DNA of 64,000 nucleotides from NCBI GenBank assembly GCA_963759125.1, contig CAVWXN010000009.1:422494-486493 (forward strand), given 5' to 3'. The notes under the pieces were generated by a model. It was not told the origin of the DNA. It worked only from the letters and a program-made list of their open reading frames with translations, and did no database searches. Source of the stretch: JABDQA01 sp963759125 (GTDB lineage Bacteria > Desulfobacterota > Desulfobulbia > Desulfobulbales > Desulfocapsaceae). The position numbers and the translations under genes are program-made. Shown one piece after another: positions 45,200-54,767 of this stretch (position 1 is the first letter of the stretch; each line of letters starts with the position of its first letter).

Positions 45200-46333
45200 C
45201 TAATTAGAAAACGTAGTTTCGGCTTGAGTCCACTCGGAGACCCTGTCGGAAATCGTCAAGCCAAGACCAGGTTGGGTGGGCACAACTATTCGACCATCTT
45301 TGATCTGCAGCCTTTCATTGAAAAGCGGTTCCAACCACTCGAAATGCTCAATCCATGGCTCAACTCGGGAACTGGCGGCCAGATGGATATGTATTTCCAT
45401 AACAAAGTGGGGCGCCAGGCCCAGCGCCAAACGCTCTGCTTCCGATGCAACCTTTAGAAACGGCGTTATTCCGCCTACTCTCGGAGCATCCGGTTGAACG
45501 ATATCGGCCCCCCTCTGATTCATCAAATCGAAATGTTCCCGTGCGCTTGACAGCATCTCACCGGTTGCGATGGGAGTATTCACTCGAGCCGACAACTGAG
45601 CATGCCCTCCAAAATCATGAGCATCCAGGGGTTCCTCGATCCAGGTTAAACCAAGATCACTAAAGAGAAGACAATTATTGAGCGCCTCTTTTCTCTTCCA
45701 TTGCTGATTGACATCGACCATGATGGGAACTTCATCACCAAGACTTTTGCGAACAGCCGCAACCCGCTGATAATCCTTGTGGACATCATCTTGGCCAATC
45801 TTGATTTTCACACCAGCTATACCGCGGCTTCGTGACTGGTGGGCCTTTTCGATTATTTCTTTGACTGGCGCCTGCAGATAGCCGCCTGAAGTGTTATAGC
45901 AGGGAACTGAATCCCACGGGGAACCAATAAGTTTTGCAAGAGAGACCCTGGCTTTTCGGGCCTTTAAATCCCATAGCGCAATATCAAATGCGGCGATAGA
46001 TTGAACACTGAGTCCACTGCGGCCAATGGAGGCGCTGGCCCAGACAAGTTTATCCCAAATTTCTGTTATCCGGCTGGGATCTTCACCGATGAGCAGTGGG
46101 GCAATCTCTGTTGCGTGGGCGAACTGAGCCTCTCCGCCAATCCGCAGAGCGTAGCTAAAACCTAAACCACTCCTTCCCTCAGAGGTGTTTATCTGCGACA
46201 ACAGTATATCCACATCTACCAAAGGCGCCTGCTTCCCCTGAATCACTTTGGCATCGCTGATTGATTTGAAAAGCGGCAATTTTACTTTAGACAGCTTAAT
46301 CGAGCTGATTCGATCTTTCTGATCACTGATCAT
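45200..46333 (-). CDS. L-talarate/galactarate dehydratase-like enolase-superfamily enzyme
   Basis: 377 residues, mandelate racemase subgroup. GIAGVKIKIGQDDV carries the catalytic Lys-x-Lys, IMVDVNQQWKRKEAL and WIEEPLDAHDFGGHAQL hold metal ligands, TGEMLSS the third, and LAPHFVMEIHIHLAASSRVE the His of the His-Asp pair. These motifs are those I recall for Salmonella L-talarate/galactarate dehydratase. It would make 5-keto-4-deoxyglucarate from galactarate, or epimerise talarate, in parallel to GarD. AAGGATG box before the start. It lies upstream of the tctC promoter. Confidence 0.85.
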   Translation of the reverse strand: MISDQKDRISSIKLSKVKLPLFKSISDAKVIQGKQAPLVDVDILLSQINTSEGRSGLGFSYALRIGGEAQFAHATEIAPLLIGEDPSRITEIWDKLVWASASIGRSGLSVQSIAAFDIALWDLKARKARVSLAKLIGSPWDSVPCYNTSGGYLQAPVKEIIEKAHQSRSRGIAGVKIKIGQDDVHKDYQRVAAVRKSLGDEVPIMVDVNQQWKRKEALNNCLLFSDLGLTWIEEPLDAHDFGGHAQLSARVNTPIATGEMLSSAREHFDLMNQRGADIVQPDAPRVGGITPFLKVASEAERLALGLAPHFVMEIHIHLAASSRVEPWIEHFEWLEPLFNERLQIKDGRIVVPTQPGLGLTISDRVSEWTQAETTFSN

Positions 46334-46417
46334 TGCCGCATCCTTTTCGTGGGACCCTCTTCGTTCAAACCGGCGGTAGTCTGAAATCCATTCTTAAACA
46401 ACACGATACAGGTTTAT

Positions 46418-46819
46418 TTAATCAAGTATCCACGGAATCTCATCTTCTTGTGCGATCGCCCGGATTTTTTCCAGCAACCCTTTGCCGACCGGGATGCCTT
46501 TCTCCATAAGCTCTTTGGCTTTGCGGCGCTCCTGATCTCCGACAATCATGACCGGCTTCGAGGGATCCATTGGTGTGGTTGCTCGCAACGCTTCACTGAG
46601 GCTTGCAACATCGGCACGGAAATCTTCGATATCACGGAACAGACCGGGGTCGATGGCCATGAAATAGTGGCTGATGTCCTGTCCATACGGCTGCTTCATT
46701 TGCATGGGTGAGGTTATCAGGGTAGAGCCTGACAGGCAGGCGCAGAGGATATTTGCCCTGACCGCCAAGCCGCAGCCCTTATAATCGCTGCCTTCCGGTG
46801 TAGCGCCAAGCGGGTAACC
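46418..46819 (-). pseudogene. C-terminal fragment of a malate/L-lactate dehydrogenase (Ldh_2 family)
   Basis: Only the last 133 codons or so remain. GSDYKGCGLAVRANILCACL, SGSTLITSPMQMKQPYG and GQDISHYFMAIDPGLF, and the C-terminal IPVGKGLLEKIRAIA match this NAD(P)-dependent hydroxy-acid dehydrogenase family. A stop directly precedes 46819 and no N-terminal two thirds are seen upstream, so it is a remnant. It may once have worked on a product of the aldarate route. Confidence 0.7.
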
Positions 46820-46907
46820 TCATCACAGGAAAACCTTAACCCAATTAATGTTGATTCACCAGTAATCATAGTAATGGAAATGTTTTGGGGGTATAAACAA
46901 AGCTTCT

Positions 46908-47954
46908 TTATAAAATATCAGTAAAGAGCAGACCGACCCCTATTGTATTTACATATCGATCATAGTCGATCAGGCTTTCACCGTAGCCAGAGAAATATTG
47001 AAGATATCCCTTTAAATAGGGATATTTGAATAGTGGAAAGCTCCAGCCAAGCTCAACAGCACCTCGAGAAAAGCCTGATTCAAGGTTGTTTCTGGTCATC
47101 AAACTAAAGGTGTGCTTGTTGTATTTGTAGCCAAGCCAGAGATCACCATGACCATAGTAATCGGTGATGTCCGGATTATCATCGTCCTCAATATCTTCTT
47201 CAATGCGAATCCACGGTCTGAGCATAAAAGCAAAATTTTCATGCTCGAAGGCAAAGGCGGCATAGACTCGATTCCAACTGCGTGACAATGATCCACCTTG
47301 CCCATTTGACATATGGTTTATGCCAATGGCATTGACCGTATTTTTAAGACCAAGAATTTTCCAGTCCGGTCTCGCTTGTAACCATAGCTCAGGCTCATGA
47401 TTCGTTTCCCTGAACGGCGAAGAATTGTCGCTATTGTAGAGTTGCCAGAAGGACCTCACCGTGTAACCCATAAACAGGTCAATATTCTTGTCAAACAGAT
47501 CAACTGCCAGCGGGGCTTTGATGCTCAGTTGAAACTGGGCTTCGGTGTTATCGACATCTATATCCTCAAGATCATACGCTTCTTCGTAACGACTTGGATC
47601 CAACCCCTGAAAGTTATGCGCCGCAATAAGTATATAGTTTTTCCTATGTGACATTAAAGTGAATGGTTTTAGGATGTTCGTTTTGTCAACACTCAAACGA
47701 TCTTCCACAATTCCAGAACTGATATCGATTGACTCATCTTTAACATTATCTTTCAGAGGTGTGGTCCGCGTCTGGCATTGGGTTCTTACTTCCCCTATTG
47801 TCAAATGGTCGGGAGCAGTTTTGATGATATTTACTATACAATCTTCTTGCTCATTGACTAAGTTGCTCTCATCGGCGAAAGCAGGTTCCCCTGGCCCAAA
47901 AAGCACAGGCACGACGACAGACCAAACGGCACGCAAATAGACGCTAATGTTCAT
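46908..47954 (-). CDS. pldA: Outer membrane phospholipase A (PldA/OMPLA)
   Basis: 348 residues. Signal peptide at the N-terminus, a non-barrel stretch to about residue 95, then a 12-strand barrel. The catalytic set is in NHMSNGQGGSLSRSWNRVY: His and Ser as in E. coli OMPLA HQSNG, and Asn in SWNR. The Ca-dependent dimeric enzyme hydrolyses outer-membrane phospholipids when lipid asymmetry is lost. GGAAGGAG box before the start. It stands alone. The ending GVGLLFTDIL is a plausible last strand. The 290 bases upstream hold no gene. Confidence 0.9.
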   Translation of the reverse strand: MNISVYLRAVWSVVVPVLFGPGEPAFADESNLVNEQEDCIVNIIKTAPDHLTIGEVRTQCQTRTTPLKDNVKDESIDISSGIVEDRLSVDKTNILKPFTLMSHRKNYILIAAHNFQGLDPSRYEEAYDLEDIDVDNTEAQFQLSIKAPLAVDLFDKNIDLFMGYTVRSFWQLYNSDNSSPFRETNHEPELWLQARPDWKILGLKNTVNAIGINHMSNGQGGSLSRSWNRVYAAFAFEHENFAFMLRPWIRIEEDIEDDDNPDITDYYGHGDLWLGYKYNKHTFSLMTRNNLESGFSRGAVELGWSFPLFKYPYLKGYLQYFSGYGESLIDYDRYVNTIGVGLLFTDIL

Positions 47955-48242
47955 GAAATTGTACTCCTTCCAAGAGGCTGAATTAGCTCCTTTATCTGAC
48001 TACACAGGTCTAATACTAATAGATGAGAGCAGTTGTTCTGGTTGCGGTCGTTTCTGGAATGTTGCTCGCCAGTACCTCGCGGAGCTGCCTTCGTCTACTG
48101 TATAAAATAAACAGTTTGCGTACGTGACAAACCTTTTTTTCTATTTGTTTTAGATATTTACAGTTCCCCACTATTTCTTCTTTTCACCTTTTAGGTCAAG
48201 TTTATCTTCACTGTTACACCGTCCGGTAGCGGACGGCGAGGA

Positions 48243-48497
48243 TCAACAGAGTACGTTCCACGAGGTGAGATTGGCCTTTATCTCCAAGATCCTGGCCACT
48301 GACTGGTAGAAGTCCAGACGAGCCCGCTGATTCGTTAACAACTCTCGCCAATTCGGGGGAGACTGGCTGTAGCCCGCGATTGACTGGAAATTTTGTTTGA
48401 TTAAAGAGCCATCCGCCGATTCAATAATTATACCGTATCGCTTTATGATTTCTTGAACGATCACGAAAAATCGGATCATTCCCGTGACCAAGCCCAT
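48243..48497 (-). pseudogene. Fragment of an unrecognised gene
   Basis: 84 codons without a ribosome site; contains VIVQEIIKRYGIIIESADGS, then YSQSPPNWRELLTNQRARLD and FYQSVARILEIKANL. The composition is protein-like. A 25-base stretch inside it (48441-48465) recurs with one change at 54751-54775, where the same reading (VIVQEITK) is found next to a transposase remnant, so two damaged copies of one gene family are present. I do not recognise the family. Confidence 0.4.
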
Positions 48498-48947
48498 ATT
48501 TGCCCGTGCCAGAATGAGTTTCTTCTTTGACGATTAATCCTCGTCTATTTGTTTTTAGCGGTAAGTTTTACCTGACAATTTTTTGATCTTGAACGTCCCC
48601 GCGATGATTGTTTGTCTACCTCTGGCCAGAACTTACATATTACATGGCGGCATCTCTGATGTGTAGACGATTTCTGCGCAGCTTCAAAAGTGGCTCCCCT
48701 ATCATTTAATGGTCAAATGTAACCTTTGGGGCAAATATGACCTATGCCGATGGTTGCGACAGGCATTATTACCGATCCCTATAGTTAAATTTTGCTAACA
48801 AAGCAGGACGATGAGTCTTCTACCTCTGAATGAGTATTTGCTGGCATTATATTTGCTTCTCATATTGTCGGACGCCAACAATACTGCATGTGGGGTTAAA
48901 AATGTTTGCCGATTCCAAAAATCGACAAACATAGACGGAGACAGGGA
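48498..48947. other. Intergenic region, nothing recognised
   Basis: About 450 bases with no protein-like frame, no tRNA and no strong hairpin. It carries the start signals of the coiled-coil gene at 48948. Confidence 0.4.
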
Positions 48948-49322
48948 ATGAGAAAAGATGAAACGTATACAGAGAAGCTCAGAGCGGACATAGCTCTCGT
49001 CCAGGCTGAACTGGCAAGGTTCAAGCTTCGAGGCATGGGCTTTACAGGCGAGGCAAAAGACCGGCATGATGAGCATGTTGCGGAGATGGAATTGAAAATT
49101 GATCAAATAAACAGCGACCTTAGAGATCTGGACAAAGCGGGCGAGCACCAGGGGAAAGAATTGAAAGATGATCTTGAGATTAGCTGGAAGGAGCTGCAAT
49201 TTGGCCTGCGGAATTGTCTCGAAACATTTAAGACTGAGCCGGGTGTGGCAGAGCTTCACGGTGGTGATGACGGTCCATTTCCCTATGGTGAATTAAGCGG
49301 ACGTTCTACTGAAAAAATATAA
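48948..49322 (+). CDS. Small coiled-coil protein, function unknown
   Basis: 124 residues. Nearly all helical and strongly charged (RADIALVQAELARFKLRG, HDEHVAEMELKIDQINSDLR), with heptad-like spacing over about residues 5-90. It resembles short sll1863-type stress proteins and similar helix-rich bacterial proteins, but I cannot place it. No signal peptide. GGAGACAGGGA precedes the start at 48948; an upstream Met at 48906 is less likely. Confidence 0.65.
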   Translation: MRKDETYTEKLRADIALVQAELARFKLRGMGFTGEAKDRHDEHVAEMELKIDQINSDLRDLDKAGEHQGKELKDDLEISWKELQFGLRNCLETFKTEPGVAELHGGDDGPFPYGELSGRSTEKI

Positions 49323-49342
49323 AGTCAGCAAGGAGCAGGATC

Positions 49343-49516
49343 ATGCGGGAAACGAGTTATAAAGAAGATGAAGACAGAAAGATAGAGACGGGCCGGAAAA
49401 GAAATGAAGTATCAGGAGCAACACTATATGCAGTGGTTGTGAGACCTATAGCCACACCACCGATGGTTATAGAAGACCTCCATAACTCTTTTTGGAAAGG
49501 CCTGCAGCCTGGGTGA
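49343..49516 (+). CDS. Small hypothetical protein
   Basis: 57 residues, MRETSYKEDEDRKIETGRK at the start and DLHNSFWKGLQPG at the end. It begins 20 bp after the coiled-coil gene behind a good AGGAG box, which is the main support. No family recognised. Confidence 0.4.
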   Translation: MRETSYKEDEDRKIETGRKRNEVSGATLYAVVVRPIATPPMVIEDLHNSFWKGLQPG

Positions 49517-49804
49517 GGCTCAATCGGTCTTTTTACATAACATAATTCTGGATCGATTTAATGGGGGAAGGTCATTCAAACCGTTTAACTATGTCTTTTC
49601 ATTCTTTCGAGGGGATGGAAATTCTATGAAAATCTTGATGCATTAAATTTCTCTCGGTGGCCTGATGTTTTTTTTCAGCGTGCAGCGTTTTTTACGTCAC
49701 CCCCTCAGTTAATGAATCCATACGTGAGTAATTACTGACTGCCATCAGCAACCACACTTTCAGTGTTGGGTAAAGAGAGATGAATAAATGAAAGGAATAA
49801 ATAT
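49517..49804. other. Intergenic region, nothing recognised
   Basis: 288 bases with no protein-like frame. It must hold the start signals of the gene at 49805. Confidence 0.35.
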
Positions 49805-50194
49805 ATGGAGAACACTATCATGGATCACCGAAATTTCGATTCTAAGATAAATATTCACGCTCTTGGAGTACATTATATCTGCTATTTTTTAGACCGTGTT
49901 GGCTTTACGATTCATGATGTGAATAGAGATCCAAACCATCATTTTCAACTATTTGCCCAAATGAATGATAGAGCTCTGTTGATCGCCGTCCGTACAGCCT
50001 GTCATCCGGAGGTGGGAACACTTTGTAAAGCAACTCAAGAAGAGCTGGTTAAAGAGGCAGAGCAACTCAAAGCCGTCCCACATTTCGCCGGCCTATCATT
50101 GACAACAATAAATGTGATAGATAGTCAGGTAGATGATTTAGCCAGAGGAAATGAGTACGATGTCATCTTCAATGGGATGACGGTTCTTCGTTAA
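49805..50194 (+). CDS. Hypothetical protein
   Basis: 129 residues. ALGVHYICYFLDRVGFTIHD, HHFQLFAQMNDRALLIAVRT and ACHPEVGTL suggest a small alpha/beta fold, perhaps of the restriction-endonuclease-like type (an N-terminal helix, then a strand with polar residues), but the catalytic residues cannot be assigned. An upstream in-frame Met is at the called start; a second Met at 49820 is possible. A PilZ remnant follows. Confidence 0.6.
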   Translation: MENTIMDHRNFDSKINIHALGVHYICYFLDRVGFTIHDVNRDPNHHFQLFAQMNDRALLIAVRTACHPEVGTLCKATQEELVKEAEQLKAVPHFAGLSLTTINVIDSQVDDLARGNEYDVIFNGMTVLR

Positions 50195-50208
50195 CTGGAA
50201 CTCGACTT

Positions 50209-50361
50209 ATGCGACCAATGACTGAAGAACGTAGACAGCATAAGCGATATAAAATTGAAAATTCAGTATCGGTTCCTTCCAATGGCATCTTTCAAGCCAC
50301 TGATATGAGTAGAGGTGGATTTTATTTCAGATGTCCTTCCTCTTCTATTCATCTATTCTAG
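50209..50361 (+). pseudogene. Truncated PilZ-domain gene
   Basis: 50 codons: ERRQHKRYKIENSVSVPS, which has the RxxxR part of the c-di-GMP motif (ERRxxKR), then TDMSRGGFYFRCP, the D/NxSxxG part. The frame ends there, halfway through a PilZ beta-barrel, so this is a shortened or decayed gene. It starts 14 bp after the hypothetical protein. Confidence 0.6.
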
Positions 50362-50967
50362 ATTTTTGAGACACAGACATTTTAGGCAGGATCTACCGAC
50401 TGAGACCGGCAGGATGCTATCTTCTGTCCTGAGAACTGAGGTCTTCGCAACACGAATGACGAGCCATTGCAATAGATCGCAGTAATTCCGCTAAACGCGC
50501 CGAGCCTTTCCTCCAGGAGACAAGAGTTCTGCATCGCTCGATAATGGCTGTATATGACCACTTGGGCACATATGACCGTGAATGTAGCGCAAGCCTGTCT
50601 CCTCCTGGCAACAGAGCATAAGCAATTGTTGTCTGTTAACAAGCCGATCGTAAGACTTCTCCTTATACCTGCCGAGCCTGGCATGAACCTTGCTTATTTG
50701 ATTGTGAAAGCATATCGGCACAACGTCCCGTTGCATGCCTTTCGGCCGGCTTTCTTGCCAGAGTCAGAAAATATTATGCAAAAACATGGCCGAAGCCGAC
50801 AGTCACGATCCTTTCTGGCGAGTTTCGTAAAACTGTCGAAGACACAAGACCTGCGCATACGTGCAGAAAGACGCAGCATATCGGGTCAGGGCGAGGTAGC
50901 TGCGGGTCAGCTCGGAAGAGCATCATTTATAATGATGTGCATGCAATTAAGGGAAATGTCCTGACCA
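50362..50967. other. Intergenic region, nothing convincing
   Basis: About 600 bases. Overlapping open frames on both strands (for example 50554-50964 plus and 50491-50736 minus) lack ribosome sites and known motifs, so none is called. The following hairpin closes the region. Confidence 0.4.
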
Positions 50968-51007
50968 AGCCTGTATACCCGGGAAAATCAGCCCGGGTAT
51001 ACAGGCT
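50968..51007. repeat. Perfect 16-bp inverted repeat
   Basis: Arms AGCCTGTATACCCGGG and CCCGGGTATACAGGCT, loop of 8 bases. No T-run on either side, so a simple terminator is unlikely. It sits 47 bp before the GlsB gene, with TAGGAGG directly after it, so it may fold in the leader of that transcript. Confidence 0.7.
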
Positions 51008-51053
51008 CTAGGAGGATAGCAGGGTGGCAAGGAAGCGATTATAGGGAGAAGCA

Positions 51054-51332
51054 ATGGACATTGAAAATTTACTCATTTTTCTGTCATGTGGTGCGCTGGC
51101 AGGCTGGCTGGCAGGTGTTTTGATGAAAGGAAGCGGCTTGAGCCTTTTCGGCAACGTGGTTGTTGGCATTTTCGGCGGAGTGACCGGCGGCTACCTGTTT
51201 GGTTTGTTCGATATGAGCATACATGGTGTGATCGGTTCCATGGTGAAGGCCATGGTGGGAGCCATCGGCCTGCTCTATTTAATCGAATTGTTGAGAAAAA
51301 CAGAAGACCCCGCAATCCGAAAGTACAAGTGA
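51054..51332 (+). CDS. GlsB/YeaQ/YmgE-family stress membrane protein
   Basis: 92 residues, three Gly-rich membrane segments: LLIFLSCGALAGWLAGVLMK, LFGNVVVGIFGGVTGGYLFG and VKAMVGAIGLLYLIELL. This is the transglycosylase-associated family, found as a stress-induced inner-membrane protein. It stands alone behind a strong hairpin. Confidence 0.88.
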   Translation: MDIENLLIFLSCGALAGWLAGVLMKGSGLSLFGNVVVGIFGGVTGGYLFGLFDMSIHGVIGSMVKAMVGAIGLLYLIELLRKTEDPAIRKYK

Positions 51333-51567
51333 GCTGGCGGCAGGCAGTATCCTGGGCAAGATGACAATGATGGGTTTCCGCTTCATTTGCTGTCTCCTTG
51401 TCTGAGGTTATATGAAGCCGAATCCCTAAGAGACACCTGGTTCAGTTGTGAGGGTGAATGTCACAGAAGTAAAGAATATATGGGTAGAAAAGCGATTCCC
51501 AACAAAATGCAAATGCATTGTTCACCAGAATTATAAATCGCTATTTAAAGAATTGAGGAGACTCACC

Positions 51568-53241
51568 ATGTCTATGTTTTGCCATCAGTGCCAGGAAACA
51601 GCCAAGAACTCAGGCTGCACCATCCAGGGAGTTTGTGGAAAAACCGAAGAAGTTGCTAATCTCCAGGATTTGTTTATCTGGACACTCAAAGGGATTTCAG
51701 TATGGGGTGTCAAAGGGAAAGAGTTCGATATCTACGACGAAGAGATTGCCTTTTTCATAGACAAAGGAATGTTCGCTACCATAACCAACGCGAACTTCAG
51801 TCAAAGTGATTTTCTCAGCTTTATCAAGCAAAGTGTCCTCTTGCGTGACCGTTTGAAGGAACAGTTTTTGAAAGCTTATAAAGATACGCATGGAAAAGAG
51901 TTCGGTGATAACATTCCAGAATGTGCAACATGGTCTTTTGCATCTGAAGCTGACATTCTTGCGAAGGCTTCTAGTGGTGCAGGAGGCTGGCTGGAAATAG
52001 CTGATGAAGATGAACGTTCATTGAAGGCCACGATCCAGTATGGACTGAAAGGCCTCTGTGCCTATGCTGAACACGCCTATCAACTGCAGAAACACAGCCG
52101 TGAGATCTTTGAATTTCTCATGGAAGGACTCGCTGCACTGGTTGATCAGTCATTGACCAACGATGATCTTCTCGCTTTGGTCTTGAAGACTGGAGAAATG
52201 GGGGTAAAGACCATGGCCCTGCTTGATCAGGCAAACAATGAAGGCTATGGAACGAGTGAAATGACCACCGTCAATCTTGGTGTGGGCAGTAATCCTGGTA
52301 TTCTTGTCACGGGACATGACCTGGTTGATCTTCATGAATTGCTGGAACAAACCAAAGGCAAAGGAATCGACATCTACACGCATAGTGAAATGCTTCCAGC
52401 TCATTACTATCCGAAACTGAAACAATACAATCATTTGGTAGGCAACTACGGTAATGCCTGGTGGATGCAGAAAAAAGAGCTTGATTCCTTTAATGGCCCA
52501 ATTCTCTTTACCTCGAACTGCATTGTACCCCCTAAACCGGAGCATATGGACCGAATTTTCACGACCGGTGCCGTTGGATTTGAAGGTTGTGCGCACATTC
52601 CTGATAGACAAGATGGGAAAGCAAAAGATTTCTCGCCGATCATCGAAAGGGCCTTAATGTGCAAGCCTCCTGAGCAACTTGAATCAGGTACTATTGTTGG
52701 TGGTTTCGGTCACAATCAGGTGATGGCTCTCAAAGACAAGGTTATTGAGGGGGTTAAATCCGGGGCAATAAAGCGCTTTGTGGTAATGGCTGGCTGCGAT
52801 GGTCGCCACAAAACACGAGAGTATTACAATCAGGTAGCACAACAGTTACCGGAGGATGCCATAATTCTGACCGCGGGCTGCGCTAAATATAAATACCTCA
52901 AACTTGACCTCGGTGACATTGGAGGCATTCCCAGAGTACTCGATGCTGGCCAGTGCAACGATTCCTACTCCTTGGCAGTCATTGCCCTTGAACTGCAGAA
53001 GGCTTTTGGTCTTGATGATGTAAATGATCTGCCACTTTCATTTGATATTGCCTGGTATGAACAAAAGGCGGTTCTTGTGCTCCTGGCACTTCTGTCTCTT
53101 GGAATAAAGGGGATCCGGTTGGGACCAACGCTCCCAGGTTTTCTTTCTCCCAACGTTGCAAAAATCTTGATAGAAAAATTTGATATCAAGCCAATCACGA
53201 CGCCGGAAGAAGATGTAGCAGCCATGATGAAAGGTCATTAA
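51568..53241 (+). CDS. hcp: Hybrid cluster protein (hydroxylamine reductase / NO-protective), class I
   Basis: 557 residues. The N-terminal cluster motif C5-x2-C8-x8-C17-x5-C23 (MFCHQCQETAKNSGC) is the class I type of Desulfovibrio. Ligands of the hybrid cluster appear as GVGSNPGILVTGHDL (His region), HSEMLPAHYYP, NCIVPPKPEH, AGCDGRHK, TAGCAKYKY and DAGQCNDSYS. Hcp reduces hydroxylamine or NO-derived species and is induced by nitrosative stress. GAGGAG box before the start at 51568; the longer frame upstream is not protein-like. The gene stands alone, without the NADH reductase Hcr, as usual in sulfate reducers. Confidence 0.95.
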   Translation: MSMFCHQCQETAKNSGCTIQGVCGKTEEVANLQDLFIWTLKGISVWGVKGKEFDIYDEEIAFFIDKGMFATITNANFSQSDFLSFIKQSVLLRDRLKEQFLKAYKDTHGKEFGDNIPECATWSFASEADILAKASSGAGGWLEIADEDERSLKATIQYGLKGLCAYAEHAYQLQKHSREIFEFLMEGLAALVDQSLTNDDLLALVLKTGEMGVKTMALLDQANNEGYGTSEMTTVNLGVGSNPGILVTGHDLVDLHELLEQTKGKGIDIYTHSEMLPAHYYPKLKQYNHLVGNYGNAWWMQKKELDSFNGPILFTSNCIVPPKPEHMDRIFTTGAVGFEGCAHIPDRQDGKAKDFSPIIERALMCKPPEQLESGTIVGGFGHNQVMALKDKVIEGVKSGAIKRFVVMAGCDGRHKTREYYNQVAQQLPEDAIILTAGCAKYKYLKLDLGDIGGIPRVLDAGQCNDSYSLAVIALELQKAFGLDDVNDLPLSFDIAWYEQKAVLVLLALLSLGIKGIRLGPTLPGFLSPNVAKILIEKFDIKPITTPEEDVAAMMKGH

Positions 53242-53283
53242 CTATCAATTTTAACAAGGAAAAACAGAGTACGCCAAGGATCA

Positions 53284-54714
53284 ATGATGTCGCTTCTGCA
53301 ATCCCCCAAGACAAAAATTGTGTGTACAATCGGACCTGCTTCAGATGCAGAGATGATACTCGAGAACATGATTAATGCAGGAATGAATATAGCCAGGTTG
53401 AATTTTTCACATGGAGATTTTGCCTACCATGGCCAGGTTATTAAAAATATCCGAGCGGTGTCAAAGCACACAGGTAAACGGATTGCTATCATGGCCGATT
53501 TGCCGGGCCCCAAAATGCGTATCGGAGAATTTTCCCACGACTCGGTATCTCTAAAAAAAGATGCTGAATTCACCCTCACCGTTGAAGATATAGTCGGAAA
53601 TGAAAGCCATGTTTCGATCAGCATGAAACAACTCCCAGGTGCTCTGCAAAAGGGTAACATCCTCTATTTGAACGATGGGCTGATCCAATTAGTAGTCGAA
53701 AATATTCAACCTGATGAGATTCAGTGTCGGGTCCTGATGGGGGGAGAACTCCGTTCAAAAAAGGGGGTAAATGTTCCAGGAATAGATCTTGGAACAAGCG
53801 CATTTACCAGCCGAGATAGAGAATGCATGCAATTTGCACTTGAACAAGGCGTTGATGCGATAAGTCAATCATTTGTGTCGGATGCTCAGGATATAAGAGA
53901 TGTGCGCGGTGCAGCTCAGGAGATGGGGTATGATCCATTCATAATTGCAAAAATTGAACGGGCTTCGATTTATGATAAAATCGATGAAATTCTAGATCAA
54001 TGTGATGGCATCATGGTGGCACGAGGTGATCTCGGAGTTGAGATACCCATCGAGAAAATCGCAATCGTTCAGAAATTTGTCATTGCCAAAGCTAACCTTG
54101 CTGGCAAGCCGGTTATCACCGCTACACAGATGCTTGAATCAATGACACATAATCGCAGGCCTACGAGGGCAGAGGCCACAGATGTCGCTAACGCAGTTTT
54201 GGACGGCACGGATTGTGTGATGCTTTCGGAAGAATCGGCCCTGGGTACGTATCCTGTAGAATCTGTATCAATGCTTGGAAAAATATGTCTGGCCACGGAA
54301 TCATGTCGCCTACAGGAGCATTATAAGGGGGGGTTGAAACCTCAGACGACAGATTTTCAACCAGACTTTATTGATCATATCACTGTCAGCATTGAAAATC
54401 TTCTCAGAGAGGTAGACGGTCCTGCTGCCGTTTTAATTCCAACCACCAGTGGCCACACGGCAACAAGCATTACTCGTGTGAGGCTTGCTGTTTGGATATT
54501 GGCTGTAAGTTCTTCTGCAAAAACATGCCAGGAGCTTATGTTTTCGTACGGGGTATGGCCAATTGAAAACGAAAAGCGGCCGTTTGATTGGACGGGGTTC
54601 GCACAGAAACAAATTGAAAGACTGCGACTCAAAGGGAAGAGTGTCCTAACGGTCGAGGGTCCTTCTCCTGACAATCCTTACCGAAATCACAAGATAGAAC
54701 TTCTCATGCTATAA
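53284..54714 (+). CDS. pyk: Pyruvate kinase
   Basis: 476 residues. It turns phosphoenolpyruvate + ADP into pyruvate + ATP. SPKTKIVCTIGPAS, MNIARLNFSHGDF, DLPGPKMRIG, IIAKIERASIYD (catalytic Lys and metal Glu), VARGDLGVEIP and TQMLESMTHNRRPTRAEATD are all present. The C-terminal effector domain is complete but ends early at LLML. It starts 42 bp after hcp in the same direction, with AAGGATCA before the start; the two may be cotranscribed. Confidence 0.94.
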   Translation: MMSLLQSPKTKIVCTIGPASDAEMILENMINAGMNIARLNFSHGDFAYHGQVIKNIRAVSKHTGKRIAIMADLPGPKMRIGEFSHDSVSLKKDAEFTLTVEDIVGNESHVSISMKQLPGALQKGNILYLNDGLIQLVVENIQPDEIQCRVLMGGELRSKKGVNVPGIDLGTSAFTSRDRECMQFALEQGVDAISQSFVSDAQDIRDVRGAAQEMGYDPFIIAKIERASIYDKIDEILDQCDGIMVARGDLGVEIPIEKIAIVQKFVIAKANLAGKPVITATQMLESMTHNRRPTRAEATDVANAVLDGTDCVMLSEESALGTYPVESVSMLGKICLATESCRLQEHYKGGLKPQTTDFQPDFIDHITVSIENLLREVDGPAAVLIPTTSGHTATSITRVRLAVWILAVSSSAKTCQELMFSYGVWPIENEKRPFDWTGFAQKQIERLRLKGKSVLTVEGPSPDNPYRNHKIELLML

Positions 54715-54767
54715 CGGTAAGATATGCCATTTTGATGATCACTTCACCTGGCTTTGTGATTTCTTGA

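Noticed and set aside
50554..50964. 136-codon plus-strand frame with overlapping minus-strand frames
   Set aside because: No ribosome site, odd composition and competing frames on both strands; no domain recognised.
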